From positions 2,308,001-2,372,000 of the forward strand of contig NZ_CP053346.1 of NCBI RefSeq assembly GCF_013113735.1: a stretch of 64,000 nucleotides of DNA, read 5' to 3'. The notes beneath the pieces are model-generated. The model was not told the origin of the DNA. It saw only the letters and a list, made by a program, of their open reading frames with translations, and did no database searches. The translations under genes were made by a program, and so were the position numbers. This stretch comes from Sphingomonas sp. AP4-R1. Lineage in GTDB: Bacteria > Pseudomonadota > Alphaproteobacteria > Sphingomonadales > Sphingomonadaceae. Shown one piece after another: positions 9,151-18,834 of the stretch; the first letter of the stretch is position 1; the number at the start of each line of letters is the position of its first letter.

Positions 9151-9352
9151 GGCAACGTCACACTTCCCGCATCAGCGATACGAGCTTGTCGGCGCTGGCG
9201 ACTATCGGTCTGGGACCATCGAGAGATGCGCTCCCGGCCAGTGCGAGGGCGGCACGGTAGAAGCTTCCGTGATCGGCAGCGGCTACCGCCAAACTTAGCT
9301 GTTTAAAAACTAAAAGGCACCGGTCCTATCCATGCGTCAATATCGTTTGGCG

Positions 9353-9970
9353 CTATTCCGCCAGCGGGATCACTGAGGATCGATCCATGTTGGAAATCTT
9401 TTCTTGCCGGAGGATCCTGCTGAGTTGCCAGACCGAGATCATGTACGAGACCGCCACCGCAGCCGCGACCGCGCCCATTCGATTGCCAGGAACAAGAAGC
9501 CACGCGGCGACTACTAGCGTGCAGCGGAGGCCAAGGTGAATCAGACCCAGAGGGTGGTCGATGGTCCACGAGAAGACCGCCCAATGGAGGCCGAACGCCA
9601 CTCCTATTGTGAGGGGGAACAGCGTTGGGGCATATATCCAAACCGGAACATGGATTGCCCATGTGGCAAGGACCATCATGCGTGCGAGATTGGCCAGCCG
9701 GAACAGGGGATTGTCGGAACTCTCCCGCATCTGCTCTCCGCGCAGCCACCCGATCAGAGCCGCGACCGGCATGATCGCCCAGAAGCAGATCGCGAGAGCG
9801 AGGTTGGCGTGCTCGGGCGCTACAAAGAGGCTCGCGAGAGCGGCGATCGAGTAATTTATACAGCCCGTGATTGGCAATGACGGAACGCCTTTACGCCGAC
9901 AAAGGAAGTCGGCTCGCATCTCGTCAAGCGTCATCGAGCGTCTCGCACCAGCTACGGCTTGATCGGTCAT
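9353..9970 (-). CDS. Multi-pass membrane protein, DUF7010-like
   Basis: 205 residues with about six hydrophobic segments, starting after an N-terminal MTLDEMRADFLCRRKGVPSL stretch that resembles DUF7010-type proteins. Its start codon overlaps the stop of the upstream alpha/beta hydrolase gene by four bases, so the two are probably translationally coupled. No catalytic motif is visible. Family assignment is tentative. Confidence 0.65.
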   Translation of the reverse strand: MTDQAVAGARRSMTLDEMRADFLCRRKGVPSLPITGCINYSIAALASLFVAPEHANLALAICFWAIMPVAALIGWLRGEQMRESSDNPLFRLANLARMMVLATWAIHVPVWIYAPTLFPLTIGVAFGLHWAVFSWTIDHPLGLIHLGLRCTLVVAAWLLVPGNRMGAVAAAVAVSYMISVWQLSRILRQEKISNMDRSSVIPLAE

Positions 9971-11475
9971 CGCCTCACCTCCGGCAGAGCAAAGGCAACG
10001 GGATCGAGCGAGACCTCCACTGGAAGATCCGCCGCGCTCCCGTTCCGTAGGAATTCGTAGACCTTGGCTGCAATGTCGGGTCTGCTGCGAAGAAGGGCGA
10101 ACGTACCGTTATGTTGACCCCGGTGAAGTAAGATCGTGCGGCTATTCGGGAAGTAGGTCTGAATCGCGAGTGTATTTTCGACCGGCGTGGAAACGTCCCA
10201 GTCGCCTTGGACGAACAGTATCGGAGTAAGGTCCAGTACCGGACGGCGATATTCATCACCCGCATCCTTGGTCGCCCATTCGCCCTTGGTGGCCAGATAA
10301 GAGGCTGAGTCCCATCGGCCAACGAGCGGCAAGGCGGGGTCGTTCTCGAGCAGCGCCTTCCGATCCGACGTCATGTCGAGCCCGATGTTTATGAGGGGGT
10401 TGATGAGGGCGCGAGTTTCAGGAGCGCGCCAGTCGATTACCTCCTGCGCCCAGTTCTTATAGTTCTGTTGATATACCGAGAGCACGAAAGCCGGGAACGT
10501 CGCCGCATCTGCGGCGTGGGCGATCAACGCGTATTGATAGTCCTCGACGCCCATGACGACGCGTTTCGGCGATCCGCCATGCTTAACCACTGCGCTAACA
10601 GGGCGTGCCGCTAAGCGATTGCGGGTCGCTTGGATCGCCGCAACGAGGCCCCCGGGCGGAAGGTAGGGCTTCAAACGCGCATCAACGTCGGCTTCGCAAA
10701 CGATGCGGCGGATTGCAGCGAAGACGTCCGACGGCATGTCGTAGCCGTAATTCAGTGGTTCGGCCGAGGAGATGACCGCACGTGTCACGAGGCCTGGATG
10801 CGACTTCATCACAGCGAAAGCCCACTGGGAACCGAAACTGGCAGCCACCAGACTGATACGATCATAACCGAGCGCCGATCGCAGGTCGTCGACATCGTCC
10901 GCCAGCGCCGAGATCGAATAACCCGACAGGTCGGCTTTTGGGTAGGCCGCTTGGGCACGGCGAGCCATGTCACGAACGGCCGCAATATCCTGGGCCGTCG
11001 TCATCGGCCGGTCCAGGGGGAGCGCCTTTATTTCGCTCACCATGAGATCGCCTCGGAGCGTATAACCGCGTTGCTCGATCACGATCAGGTCCGCGACGTT
11101 CGCATAGGCCTGCCACGCCTTTACGCGCCGCCTCGCGACATCATTTTTATCGAGCACGATGTCGAGCATCGTGACGCCGGGTCCGCCTACTAGAAGAAAG
11201 ACGGGAGGCGCTCCAGTCGGGTGTGCAGCCCTGACCCGCGCAAATCCGACCCCTATCATGCGGCTACCGGAAACCGCCCGGTTTTCAGGCACAAAGACAG
11301 TCCCGATCTCGTAGGACATCGGCGAACCGTCGATTGCCGTGGCGACCCCAGCCTCGATGATCACTCTTCGTGAGGTCGCAGCCGAAACAGAGCTAGTCAG
11401 CAACATCTGGGAGAACAGAATTACCAAGGCGCTGAGTAAGGAAGTGTGTGGGAGTAAGGAACTGCGTGGTTTCAC
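9967..11475 (-). CDS. Secreted alpha/beta hydrolase, S33/TAP-like
   Basis: 502 residues beginning with a signal peptide (LLSALVILFSQMLLTSSVSA). The fold markers are an early FLLVGGPG oxyanion segment, the nucleophile elbow VAASFGSQWAF, an Asp in LFVQGDWDVSTP and a late His in HRGQHNGTF. This order matches tripeptidyl/proline-iminopeptidase-type hydrolases of MEROPS S33. The elbow is A-S-F-G-S rather than the canonical G-x-S-x-G, so activity should not be assumed. A membrane protein gene overlaps its stop. Confidence 0.8.
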   Translation of the reverse strand: MKPRSSLLPHTSLLSALVILFSQMLLTSSVSAATSRRVIIEAGVATAIDGSPMSYEIGTVFVPENRAVSGSRMIGVGFARVRAAHPTGAPPVFLLVGGPGVTMLDIVLDKNDVARRRVKAWQAYANVADLIVIEQRGYTLRGDLMVSEIKALPLDRPMTTAQDIAAVRDMARRAQAAYPKADLSGYSISALADDVDDLRSALGYDRISLVAASFGSQWAFAVMKSHPGLVTRAVISSAEPLNYGYDMPSDVFAAIRRIVCEADVDARLKPYLPPGGLVAAIQATRNRLAARPVSAVVKHGGSPKRVVMGVEDYQYALIAHAADAATFPAFVLSVYQQNYKNWAQEVIDWRAPETRALINPLINIGLDMTSDRKALLENDPALPLVGRWDSASYLATKGEWATKDAGDEYRRPVLDLTPILFVQGDWDVSTPVENTLAIQTYFPNSRTILLHRGQHNGTFALLRSRPDIAAKVYEFLRNGSAADLPVEVSLDPVAFALPEVRR

Positions 11476-11649
11476 TCAGCGTCTCCGGCAAAGACTCGTC
11501 GGCATGATGAGAACACATTGTTTGGCAAGCGGCGTCGGCGACGTGCAGCCGTAACCCGGCAGCATCATCATGCAGTGTCTTATGAGATCTGGTCCACTTG
11601 CGGGGGAGCAATCGGTTAGCGGCGTCGCAGCGTCGGTGAGCGGTAAGAC

Positions 11650-13365
11650 TTGATCGAAATTCGCATTATAAGACCACCCATGAGCCGGCTGGCACTGATC
11701 TTTCTCGCCCTTCTCTTCGCGCTACCCGGTCGGGCCGCCGCGATGCCGGAGGTGCGCGAGGTAGTCTCGTGCAGCAACATTTCGAATGTTCCCCCAGACT
11801 TCACAGGAGCCACATGCCGTCGCATCCCGGTGGGCTCGATCGATCCCCAGAGACGGCAGGTCTGGGTCAAGGCGATCATTGATTTACCTTCGGCTTCGGA
11901 CGAGCCGCTCGCAGTGAGGGTGGCGGCGATGGCCGCCAGCGAAGTGTGGTGGAATGGCACGCGATTGGGCGCGAACGGCCGGCCGGGCGCGAGGGCCTCG
12001 ACGGAGATTCCCGGCCGACTGGATGCCGTATGGCCTATCCCTCCGGCTCTGCTGCGACCTGGACAGAACATCCTCGTTTTGCGTCTGTCCTCTTGGCATC
12101 AGCCTTGGCGCGTGGACCGACCGATCCTGCAAATCGACACCGAGGATTATGCGGGCTCGCTAGCGCCTCTTCTGCTCTATTACCTTCCCGCGATACCAAC
12201 CGCAGGAACATTCGTCATCGCCGCGATCTTCTTCGGCGCTGCTTGGCTGACGGATCGGCGCGACAAAGGGTCGCTTGCTCTAGCGGCGTTGTCCCTGTTC
12301 ACGCTGTTGCAACTGACGGCTGAGATATCTCGCGGCATTTTACCGCTGCCCTATCCGTGGCAGGCGCCTCGTCTCGCCTTGATCATGCTTTGCGCTAGCG
12401 GGGTCGGGCTTTCAATGCTGGCCTACGCAGTGTGGCACTATCGCCGAAAAGCGATGCGCTGGTGGATGGTCGGCGGGACCGCTGTTCTGCTCGGCGTGTG
12501 CGCCCTTTCGATCCCTGCAGACCAGCGATCACAGTTAGTCCTCGCTCTTGGTGCGCTCGGTTCAATGCTGGCGACCGGCGCCACAATCCTGCGCCGTGGA
12601 GATGAAGGGCGAAGAGCCCGAATACTGCTGGCGGCATTGGCAATCTTTATCATCTTGCTCGCCATCCAGCCCGACTTTCTCGATGCAACGCTCTACCTGA
12701 CACTCGCGGCGCTGTCCGCCATCCTGTTCGCCAATCAGATACTTCTCCTGCGGAGGATTCAGCGCGAAGCCACTGCAGAAGCGGCTCGAGCGGCAGGCCT
12801 GGAGATGGCTCTTCTCAGGCAGAGCATCGCGCCGCATTTCCTGCTCAACACGCTCAACAGCATGATCGAGTGGGTGGAAAGCAATCCGCGCGCCGGCGTG
12901 CGGATGATCGAGCTACTCGGCGATGAGTTTCGCACCCTGTCCAGGATCGCAGGGCAGCCGTTGATAGCTCTCCAGGAGGAAATCGACTTATGTCGGTCCC
13001 ATCTTCAGTTGATGGCATTTCGAACCGACGCACGGCTCAGTTTCGCCGTCGAGGGCGAGGTTTCGGCTCTCCGTGTTCCGCCGGGCGTCATTCTTACACT
13101 CGTTGAAAACGCGTTGGTTCACGGCCGGTACGTCGATGGAGATTCCTTTTTGCTTAAGGTCGTTCGCTTTGACGACGTCCTCGTAACCCTTGAGCTAACC
13201 ACACCGCCCAGCCTGCACGAAGGTGCCGGATCGCTGGGGACAGGCACCGGCCTAACCTATGTCGGCACGCAGATAGCCGCAGCGTTCGGCAACGCCGCAA
13301 CAGTCAATGCGGAAGCAACAGCCGGCAACGGCTGGTGTACGACCATCGTCACAGGTGCTGTTTGA
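11650..13365 (+). CDS. LytS/AlgZ-type membrane sensor histidine kinase
   Basis: 571 residues (561 if the ATG at 11680, which starts a clear signal peptide, is used). An N-terminal secreted domain of about 150 residues, possibly jelly-roll-like, precedes about seven transmembrane helices (residues 170-375). Next comes the His_kinase domain, with IAPHFLLNTLNSMIEW carrying the phospho-acceptor His396, and a short ATPase domain with PPGVILTLVENALVHG and GTGLTYVGTQI. Its stop overlaps the start of a LytTR response regulator (TGATG), so the two form a coupled pair. The signal is unknown. Confidence 0.88.
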   Translation: MIEIRIIRPPMSRLALIFLALLFALPGRAAAMPEVREVVSCSNISNVPPDFTGATCRRIPVGSIDPQRRQVWVKAIIDLPSASDEPLAVRVAAMAASEVWWNGTRLGANGRPGARASTEIPGRLDAVWPIPPALLRPGQNILVLRLSSWHQPWRVDRPILQIDTEDYAGSLAPLLLYYLPAIPTAGTFVIAAIFFGAAWLTDRRDKGSLALAALSLFTLLQLTAEISRGILPLPYPWQAPRLALIMLCASGVGLSMLAYAVWHYRRKAMRWWMVGGTAVLLGVCALSIPADQRSQLVLALGALGSMLATGATILRRGDEGRRARILLAALAIFIILLAIQPDFLDATLYLTLAALSAILFANQILLLRRIQREATAEAARAAGLEMALLRQSIAPHFLLNTLNSMIEWVESNPRAGVRMIELLGDEFRTLSRIAGQPLIALQEEIDLCRSHLQLMAFRTDARLSFAVEGEVSALRVPPGVILTLVENALVHGRYVDGDSFLLKVVRFDDVLVTLELTTPPSLHEGAGSLGTGTGLTYVGTQIAAAFGNAATVNAEATAGNGWCTTIVTGAV

Positions 13366-14069
13366 TGCGGTTGCTGCTGGTGGAGGACGAGGCGTCCGCG
13401 ATGCGCCGATTGATGCGGCTGGTTCGCGAGCATCTGGGCGGCGGCGCTCTGTTGACCTGTGTCAACGACGTCGCAACTGCCATAGAGCAACTAGGCACCA
13501 CATCCTTTGACGGTGTGCTCCTCGACCTCAATTTGAGCGGCAACAACGGCTTCGACGTCATGCGCGCGGTTGGCGAAACGCCGTGCGTGGTCGTATCGGC
13601 GTATGCCGACCGGTCGCTTGAGGCCTTCGATCACGCGGTGCTGGATTTCGTGCCCAAGCCGATCGTGCCTGCGAGACTCGCGCAAGCGCTCGATCGGCTT
13701 GCAACGACACGTGACGGGCCGAGGCGCCCGTCTCTCATCGTGCGGAGCGCTGGTCGCGCGGAAATAGTCGATTGCGAACATGTAGTCCGCATCCAGGGCG
13801 CAGATGATTATGCCGAACTCGTAACCATCGACGATAGACATCTGCTTCATGATGGTAGCCTGACTTTCTTGGAGCAGCGGCTTCCGCCGCATTTCGTGCG
13901 AACGCATCGTTCGCACATCGTCAACGTGATCCACGCCTCGGCGATCGTTCGCGAGGAAGCTGGGGCGTCGATCAAGTTAGTGTCGGGTCACCTCGTACCG
14001 GTCAGCCGGCGTCGACTCCATGATGTCGAGCGCCGGCTGCTGATGGAGCGACGCATAAGTCAGTTCTAG
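13365..14069 (+). CDS. LytTR-family response regulator
   Basis: 234 residues. The receiver domain shows acidic residues in LLLVEDE, the phosphorylation site Asp54 in GVLLDLNLSG and Lys98 in FVPKPI. The C-terminal LytTR DNA-binding domain (residues 130-230) contains VVRIQGADDYAELVT and FVRTHRSHIVNVIHA. I start at the ATG at 13365, overlapping the kinase stop, because the receiver begins there. Targets may include the adjacent peptidase and serine hydrolase genes, which is an inference from position. Confidence 0.92.
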   Translation: MRLLLVEDEASAMRRLMRLVREHLGGGALLTCVNDVATAIEQLGTTSFDGVLLDLNLSGNNGFDVMRAVGETPCVVVSAYADRSLEAFDHAVLDFVPKPIVPARLAQALDRLATTRDGPRRPSLIVRSAGRAEIVDCEHVVRIQGADDYAELVTIDDRHLLHDGSLTFLEQRLPPHFVRTHRSHIVNVIHASAIVREEAGASIKLVSGHLVPVSRRRLHDVERRLLMERRISQF

Positions 14070-14113
14070 AAGGTCCACCCGGACGGCGGTGATGCCGAGC
14101 CGACAGGAGAAGA

Positions 14114-14239
14114 ATGAGGATGTGCATGCTCAACATAGTGGCAGCATTAGTCGCTGTGCCCGCATATGCCCAAGGTACCGATGCCGCATTCACCAAGCGT
14201 TTGCATCGACTAGCTGCCCAACTCGACCTGCCCGTGTTC
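14114..14239 (+). repeat. Duplicated 5' segment of a serine hydrolase gene (copy 1)
   Basis: Encodes AFTKRLHRLAAQLDLP preceded by a signal peptide. It matches the first 44 codons of the gene at 15658 closely at the DNA level, with long identical runs such as GATGCCGCATTCACCAAGCG. It is fused in frame to the S41 peptidase gene. Confidence 0.85.
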
Positions 14240-15592
14240 GCGGCCATGCTTGTGCGCTCGGTCGTCTTACTTTCCGTACTTGCCGCTTCTCCCGCCTGGG
14301 CCCAACGCCCCGCGCCGGTGACGGTGGCGCCGAGCGCAGCACCGGCGGACTTGACGCCCGGTCAGCGGTCCGCTGCGATCGACGATATCATACAGAAGGT
14401 GTCCGCGCGTTACGTGTTTCCCGATCGCGTGCCGACGATAGTCGCGCGGCTGAACCAGGCTCGGGCCTCCGGCCGCTACGCGACCGGCAGCCCCGCTGAC
14501 TTTGCCGCCCGCGTCAGCGAAGACCTGCGTGAGGCGAGCAACGACCGCCACATGTATCTGACCTATGCGCCCGAGCAGTTCGCAGCCGCAAGCGCCGGCA
14601 AGGGCGGCGGCGAGGACAGTCCACAGCTTCAGGCGTTCTGGGAGCGCGAGGCGCATCGCGACAATCACGGGCTGACGGAGATGAAGATCCTGTCAGGCAA
14701 TGTGCGGTATCTGCGCGTCGCTGGCTTCGAATGGGTCGAGGATCAGACCGGTGCGGCCTATGACGCGGCGATGCGCTTCCTGCGCAGCGGCGACGCCGTG
14801 ATCATTGATCTGCGCGGCAATGGCGGCGGATCACACGCCGCGGTGCGCTATCTGCTCAGCCATTTCATGGATGGTGACAAGCTCGACATCACCTTCCTCG
14901 AAGCAGGCAAGGACCCAATCCAGTCGCGTACGTTGGAATATCTTCCGGCCGGCCGGCTGAAGGGCAAGCCGCTATATGTGCTGATCAGTAACCGGGTCGG
15001 CTCTGGCGCCGAGGCCTTCGCCTATGACGTCCAGCAATTTCATCTCGGCACGCTGGTCGGTGCCACCACCTCGGGTGCTGCGAACAACAACGAACTGTCC
15101 CCGATCGCGCCGGGCTTCATGCTGAGCTGTTCCTATGGTCGGCCAGTGCATCCGGTGTCGCAATCGAACTGGGAGGGTTTCGGCGTAGCGCCCGACGTGG
15201 CCACAGAGCCAGAACAGGCGCTGGATGTCGCGCACTCGCTAGCGCTTGCCGAACTCCTCAAGCGGACGGACGCGAACCCCGCCGATCGTGCCGAATGGAT
15301 ATGGGCAAGCCCCGCAGTCGAGGCGCGGCTTCACCCGCCTGTGTTGTCGCAGTCCAGGATGCGGGCGTTGGCCGGCCAATATGGCGACCAGCGCGTGTTG
15401 TGGCGAGATGGCGCGCTACACTATGTCAGGCGCAACGGTCAGGCGGCCCGCCTCATTCCGCTCACCGACGACGCGCTGTTCACGGTCGAGGGTTTGGATG
15501 ACCGGCTCCATATCCGTCTGAGCGCCGATGCAATGGAACTGCAGTGGAACGACGATCCCGCGCCTGCGCGTCTGCCAAAAACGAGGAATTGA
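14114..15592 (+). CDS. S41-family peptidase with a duplicated, chimeric N-terminus
   Basis: C-terminal-processing-protease-like serine peptidase. The core domain includes VIIDLRGNGGGSHAAVRYLL and the catalytic segment SNRVGSGAEAFAYD (Ser297 in this numbering). Residues 45-64 form a complete signal peptide (MLVRSVVLLSVLAASPAWA), so the ancestral start is the ATG at 14246. The preceding 42 codons nearly copy the beginning of the serine hydrolase gene at 15658, including its own signal peptide. Read from 14114 the protein carries two tandem signal peptides. The start actually used is uncertain. Confidence 0.85.
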   Translation: MRMCMLNIVAALVAVPAYAQGTDAAFTKRLHRLAAQLDLPVFAAMLVRSVVLLSVLAASPAWAQRPAPVTVAPSAAPADLTPGQRSAAIDDIIQKVSARYVFPDRVPTIVARLNQARASGRYATGSPADFAARVSEDLREASNDRHMYLTYAPEQFAAASAGKGGGEDSPQLQAFWEREAHRDNHGLTEMKILSGNVRYLRVAGFEWVEDQTGAAYDAAMRFLRSGDAVIIDLRGNGGGSHAAVRYLLSHFMDGDKLDITFLEAGKDPIQSRTLEYLPAGRLKGKPLYVLISNRVGSGAEAFAYDVQQFHLGTLVGATTSGAANNNELSPIAPGFMLSCSYGRPVHPVSQSNWEGFGVAPDVATEPEQALDVAHSLALAELLKRTDANPADRAEWIWASPAVEARLHPPVLSQSRMRALAGQYGDQRVLWRDGALHYVRRNGQAARLIPLTDDALFTVEGLDDRLHIRLSADAMELQWNDDPAPARLPKTRN

Positions 15593-15657
15593 TCGAGGTG
15601 TCGCGCTGCCGGACAATTGCTGCCAGCGCCGATGTCGCGGCGAAAAAAGGAACAAGC

Positions 15658-15789
15658 ATGCGGATGCCCAAAATAACGGTGGCATCAGCCGCTGCGCTCA
15701 TCGCGGTGCCTGCTCATGCCCAAGGTGCCGATGCCGCATTCACCAAGCGTCTGCACCGAATAGCCGCCCAACTCGACCTGCCCGGGTTC
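15658..15789 (+). repeat. Duplicated 5' segment of a serine hydrolase gene (copy 2, in its native gene)
   Basis: Partner of the repeat at 14114-14239, encoding AFTKRLHRIAAQLDLP. Here it continues into the beta-lactamase-type domain it belongs to. Confidence 0.85.
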
Positions 15790-16677
15790 AGTGTCGCCGT
15801 CATACGCGACGGCAAAATAATCTATCGTCACGAAGAAGGCGTCGCCGATCGCGCGACGGGAGCGCCGATCCGGTCCAACTCGCTGTTCGGCATCGCATCG
15901 GTCACCAAGTCGATGACCGGCATAATCCTTGCGCAGCTTGAGGCGGAGGGAAAGATTCGGCTGGACGATCCGCTGCTCGCCTATCCGCTCAACACCGGTT
16001 GGCATCCGCCCGAGGGCATCGGCGATCCCAATATCACGATCGGAGACGTGCTCAGCATGAGCGCCGGCGGGCTGCCCGGCGAGACTTATGTATATAATGG
16101 CGCGCGGTTCAATCTGCTCTCGGGACTGTTCGACAAGATCAGCGGGGTCACGTCGCCGCAAAGCTATGTCGTGCAAAATCGCCAGCGCCTCCTCGGCCCG
16201 CTCGGCATGATCGACACAATGACCGGATATCAGAAAGACAGCCCGCTCTCGGCCCGCGCGGTCAAACGATATGAGGCTCAACCGTCCGCGTCGGGCTGGA
16301 ACTATGTCGAGCGGCACTATGATTGGGATGCTGCCTATCCAGCCTCGGGCCTGATCTCGACGATCGATGATATGGCAAAATATGCTGCCGCGCTCGACCG
16401 CAACGCGCTGATTGATGAAGCAGCCTATGATCGCCTGACCACGCCACGAAATGGTCATCCCTATGGTTTCGGCTGGTTCACTCAAATGGGCGCGGGCACG
16501 CGGCTTCATTGGGTCTTCGGCTATGGCCAAGCCGAATCCGCCCTTTTCCTGCGAGTGCCCGACAAGAAGCTTACCTTCATCTTTTTAGCCAATGCCGACA
16601 CGCCTTCCGCGTTGGGACAGCTCGATTATGCGGACGTGTTGCGACAGCCGTTCGGTCTGGCATTCGTCGATAGTTGA
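15658..16677 (+). CDS. Beta-lactamase-family (class C type) serine hydrolase
   Basis: 339 residues with a signal peptide (ITVASAAALIAVPAHA). The SxxK motif is SVTK at residues 81-84 after NSLFGIA, and a Tyr/Asn pair at about 146-147 (VYNGARFNLL) fills the second motif. Length and layout fit penicillin-binding-protein-like esterases or peptidases rather than a resistance enzyme. I use the ATG at 15658, where the signal peptide starts, although the frame is open to 15544. A hypothetical gene follows with no gap (GTG directly after the TGA). Confidence 0.85.
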   Translation: MRMPKITVASAAALIAVPAHAQGADAAFTKRLHRIAAQLDLPGFSVAVIRDGKIIYRHEEGVADRATGAPIRSNSLFGIASVTKSMTGIILAQLEAEGKIRLDDPLLAYPLNTGWHPPEGIGDPNITIGDVLSMSAGGLPGETYVYNGARFNLLSGLFDKISGVTSPQSYVVQNRQRLLGPLGMIDTMTGYQKDSPLSARAVKRYEAQPSASGWNYVERHYDWDAAYPASGLISTIDDMAKYAAALDRNALIDEAAYDRLTTPRNGHPYGFGWFTQMGAGTRLHWVFGYGQAESALFLRVPDKKLTFIFLANADTPSALGQLDYADVLRQPFGLAFVDS

Positions 16678-17265
16678 GTGAGCGGCGGCAAGGCGATCGA
16701 TTTCGATGCGCCAATCACCGGGATCTCCCGCGCCATCGGCGCGAAGCCAACACCGATGGCGATAGAGCAATTGTTGGATGAAGCGCTGCTCCAGGCATAT
16801 CGCGCTCGCACGAGCGGAGCTGATCGCGACCGGGCAGTGGCACTGGCCGAGCTTCTGTTGGAGCGTGCACCGGAAAGGTTCGAGGGGCCTGATGTTTATA
16901 TGTTGCGGCTATTATCCGACGTGACCTCGCCGCGATTAGCGCCGGCCGCGCGCCGCTTGCTCGCGACCTTCGATCTCGACCAGGATCGCCGGCCTGTCTC
17001 CGCTGTTTGGAGCGGTAATGTGCTGGAAAAGCTTGGGGATGTCGCCGCTGCGGTGAAGCTCTATGCGCTGTTGTGCGATCGGTCCGGTTTCGAGGACGAG
17101 GCGATGAAGGCGCAAGCCTGCGAGCGTGTGGGCGCTCAGGAAATCGCCAACGGACAGATCACGGCAGGTCGCCAACATCTTTGGCATTCGGCGCGCATCT
17201 CGCGCAATGCCAACGACCGTGGAGAATTCGAGCGCAAGGTCGCGCTGCTTGGCCAAGTAAGGTGA
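16678..17265 (+). CDS. Hypothetical alpha-helical, TPR-like protein
   Basis: 195 residues, not recognised. It begins with GTG immediately after the stop of the serine hydrolase gene, so translation is probably coupled. The sequence is rich in Ala, Leu and Arg and looks helical, with repeat-like pieces such as RAVALAELLLERAPERF and GDVAAAVKLYALLCDRSGFE that suggest degenerate tetratricopeptide repeats. No signal peptide is seen. It may have been the C-terminal domain of a longer hydrolase split by the TGA. Confidence 0.6.
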   Translation: MSGGKAIDFDAPITGISRAIGAKPTPMAIEQLLDEALLQAYRARTSGADRDRAVALAELLLERAPERFEGPDVYMLRLLSDVTSPRLAPAARRLLATFDLDQDRRPVSAVWSGNVLEKLGDVAAAVKLYALLCDRSGFEDEAMKAQACERVGAQEIANGQITAGRQHLWHSARISRNANDRGEFERKVALLGQVR

Positions 17266-17270
17266 GCGAG

Positions 17271-17660
17271 ATGCATGCAAACTTCTCCCTCTCCCGTCGT
17301 CGGCTGATCTCGTATCTTTCGGTTGTCGCCGTTGGCGGTCTGGCCCGACCCGTCGTCGCAGGCGAGCGTCAGACGGCGCTCGCGAATTTGGCGTCGGCTG
17401 CCATCTCGCCCGGTATCCCTTCTGCCATCGGCCTCATTCAAATCACAGGGGAAAGGATAGGCGAGCCGCTCGTTCTCGGCGTTAAAGCCGTTGGCAGCAC
17501 TGAGCGCGCGCGCGTTGGCGATCGCTGGCATATCGGTTCCAACGCCAAATCGATAACGGCGACGATGATCGCGCGTCTGGTCGAGGGACAGCCAGCCTCA
17601 CAGTGGCGCAAAGCTAGACGCAGTCGCAAGGTACATCAGTGCTTGTTTAGATTGGAATAG
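17271..17660 (+). pseudogene. Truncated beta-lactamase-family serine hydrolase
   Basis: Begins like a secreted class C-type hydrolase: a signal peptide (RRRLISYLSVVAVGGLARPV) and then the SxxK region WHIGSNAKSITATMIARLVE. Similarity stops after about 105 residues, and the last 25 residues are unrelated. A full gene would be about 350-400 residues. It sits just before the convergent alcohol dehydrogenase gene, so the 3' part was probably lost by deletion. Confidence 0.75.
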
Positions 17661-17690
17661 AAACTCTGGAGGGCGAGCCGGAATGGAGAG

Positions 17691-18734
17691 TCAGCCCCCG
17701 ACCTCGCTCTTGGCTCGAATGACCACTTTCCCGAATGGCCCGCGTTCGAGGTGATCGAAGGCCGCCGGTGCATCTGCAAAGGTGTAAATTCTATCGATCA
17801 CCGGCTTTATGGCATTCTCGTCGATGGCGCGGTTCAAGTCCTCAAAAGATCGTCTATGGCCGACCGACACACCCTGAATGATGGCCCTTTTGAGCATCAT
17901 AGGAACTGCCGACAGCACGATCTCCGATCCCTTCATAAAGCCGATCTGGGCGATACGCCCGCCGCTCGTGAGGGCGGCTGCCGAATGGCTGATATTGTCG
18001 CCACCGATCAGTTCGAGCACATGATCGACGCCGTGCCCGTCGGTCAGGTCCAGTGCTGCGACGGACCAGTCCGGGTTCGCGCGAGTATCTATCACGCCAA
18101 CGGCGCCGAGCGCCTTTGCGCGTTCAAGCTTCTCCGCGCTCCGCGAAGTGACGATCACGCGGGCTCCGAAAGCCTGGGCAATTTGAAGCCCGAACAGGGC
18201 GACGCCGCCGGTGCCCTGCACCAGAACCGTCTGGCCAGGTTTCAGGTGACCTGCTTCGATCAGCGCAAACCATGCCGTCAGCGCCGCAACCGGTAAGGTG
18301 GAGGCTTCCTCGTCCGTCAGCGATGCGGGCGCCATGACGGCCACGTCCTCGTGAAGCGTCACATATTCGGCCAGCGCACCAGGAAGCGGTCCGCCCAGCG
18401 ACAGGCCATGCCGGGCCATCTCGCGTGGCGGCTCGCCGTCGATCCATTGCGTCCAGAAGTTTCCGAGTATCCGGTCGCCGACCCTGAAACGTGTCACGCC
18501 TTTGCCGGTCGCCACGACCTCGCCGCTCATGTCCGAAACCGGAACGAATGGCATGGTCGGCCTGTCGGGCAACAACGCGCCTTCGACCACCAGTTTGTCA
18601 CGATAGTTGAGGGAAACCGCGGAAACCCGGATCAGCACCTCGTTGCTGGCCGGCGCGGGCACTGGCACCTCGGTCAGCTCCAGGTTCTTCAATCCGAATG
18701 CCGGCAACTGCCATCGTTTCATTGTCTCGCTCAT
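17691..18734 (-). CDS. NAD(P)-dependent medium-chain alcohol dehydrogenase / quinone oxidoreductase
   Basis: 347 residues of the MDR superfamily. The GroES-like domain (residues 20-130) contains [12 protein letters not shown] and [17 protein letters not shown]. The Rossmann fold shows [20 protein letters not shown]. The structural and catalytic zinc ligands of classical alcohol dehydrogenases are not evident, pointing to the zinc-independent subgroup. A LysR gene is transcribed divergently about 100 bases away and probably controls it. Confidence 0.9.
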   Translation of the reverse strand: MSETMKRWQLPAFGLKNLELTEVPVPAPASNEVLIRVSAVSLNYRDKLVVEGALLPDRPTMPFVPVSDMSGEVVATGKGVTRFRVGDRILGNFWTQWIDGEPPREMARHGLSLGGPLPGALAEYVTLHEDVAVMAPASLTDEEASTLPVAALTAWFALIEAGHLKPGQTVLVQGTGGVALFGLQIAQAFGARVIVTSRSAEKLERAKALGAVGVIDTRANPDWSVAALDLTDGHGVDHVLELIGGDNISHSAAALTSGGRIAQIGFMKGSEIVLSAVPMMLKRAIIQGVSVGHRRSFEDLNRAIDENAIKPVIDRIYTFADAPAAFDHLERGPFGKVVIRAKSEVGG

Positions 18735-18834
18735 GGTCGACGCTCTCCGATGTTGAGCGCCGATCCTATTGACAATCGCATGGACTATGTTGCGACGTAT
18801 TTTGCGAACAGTTCCTCCACTTGGTATCCAATCA

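Noticed and set aside
9163..9300. Minus-strand piece reading GSFYRAALALAGSASL taken as a LysR start
   Set aside because: It ends in a stop shortly after and lacks the following HTH; it could not be assigned to any family.
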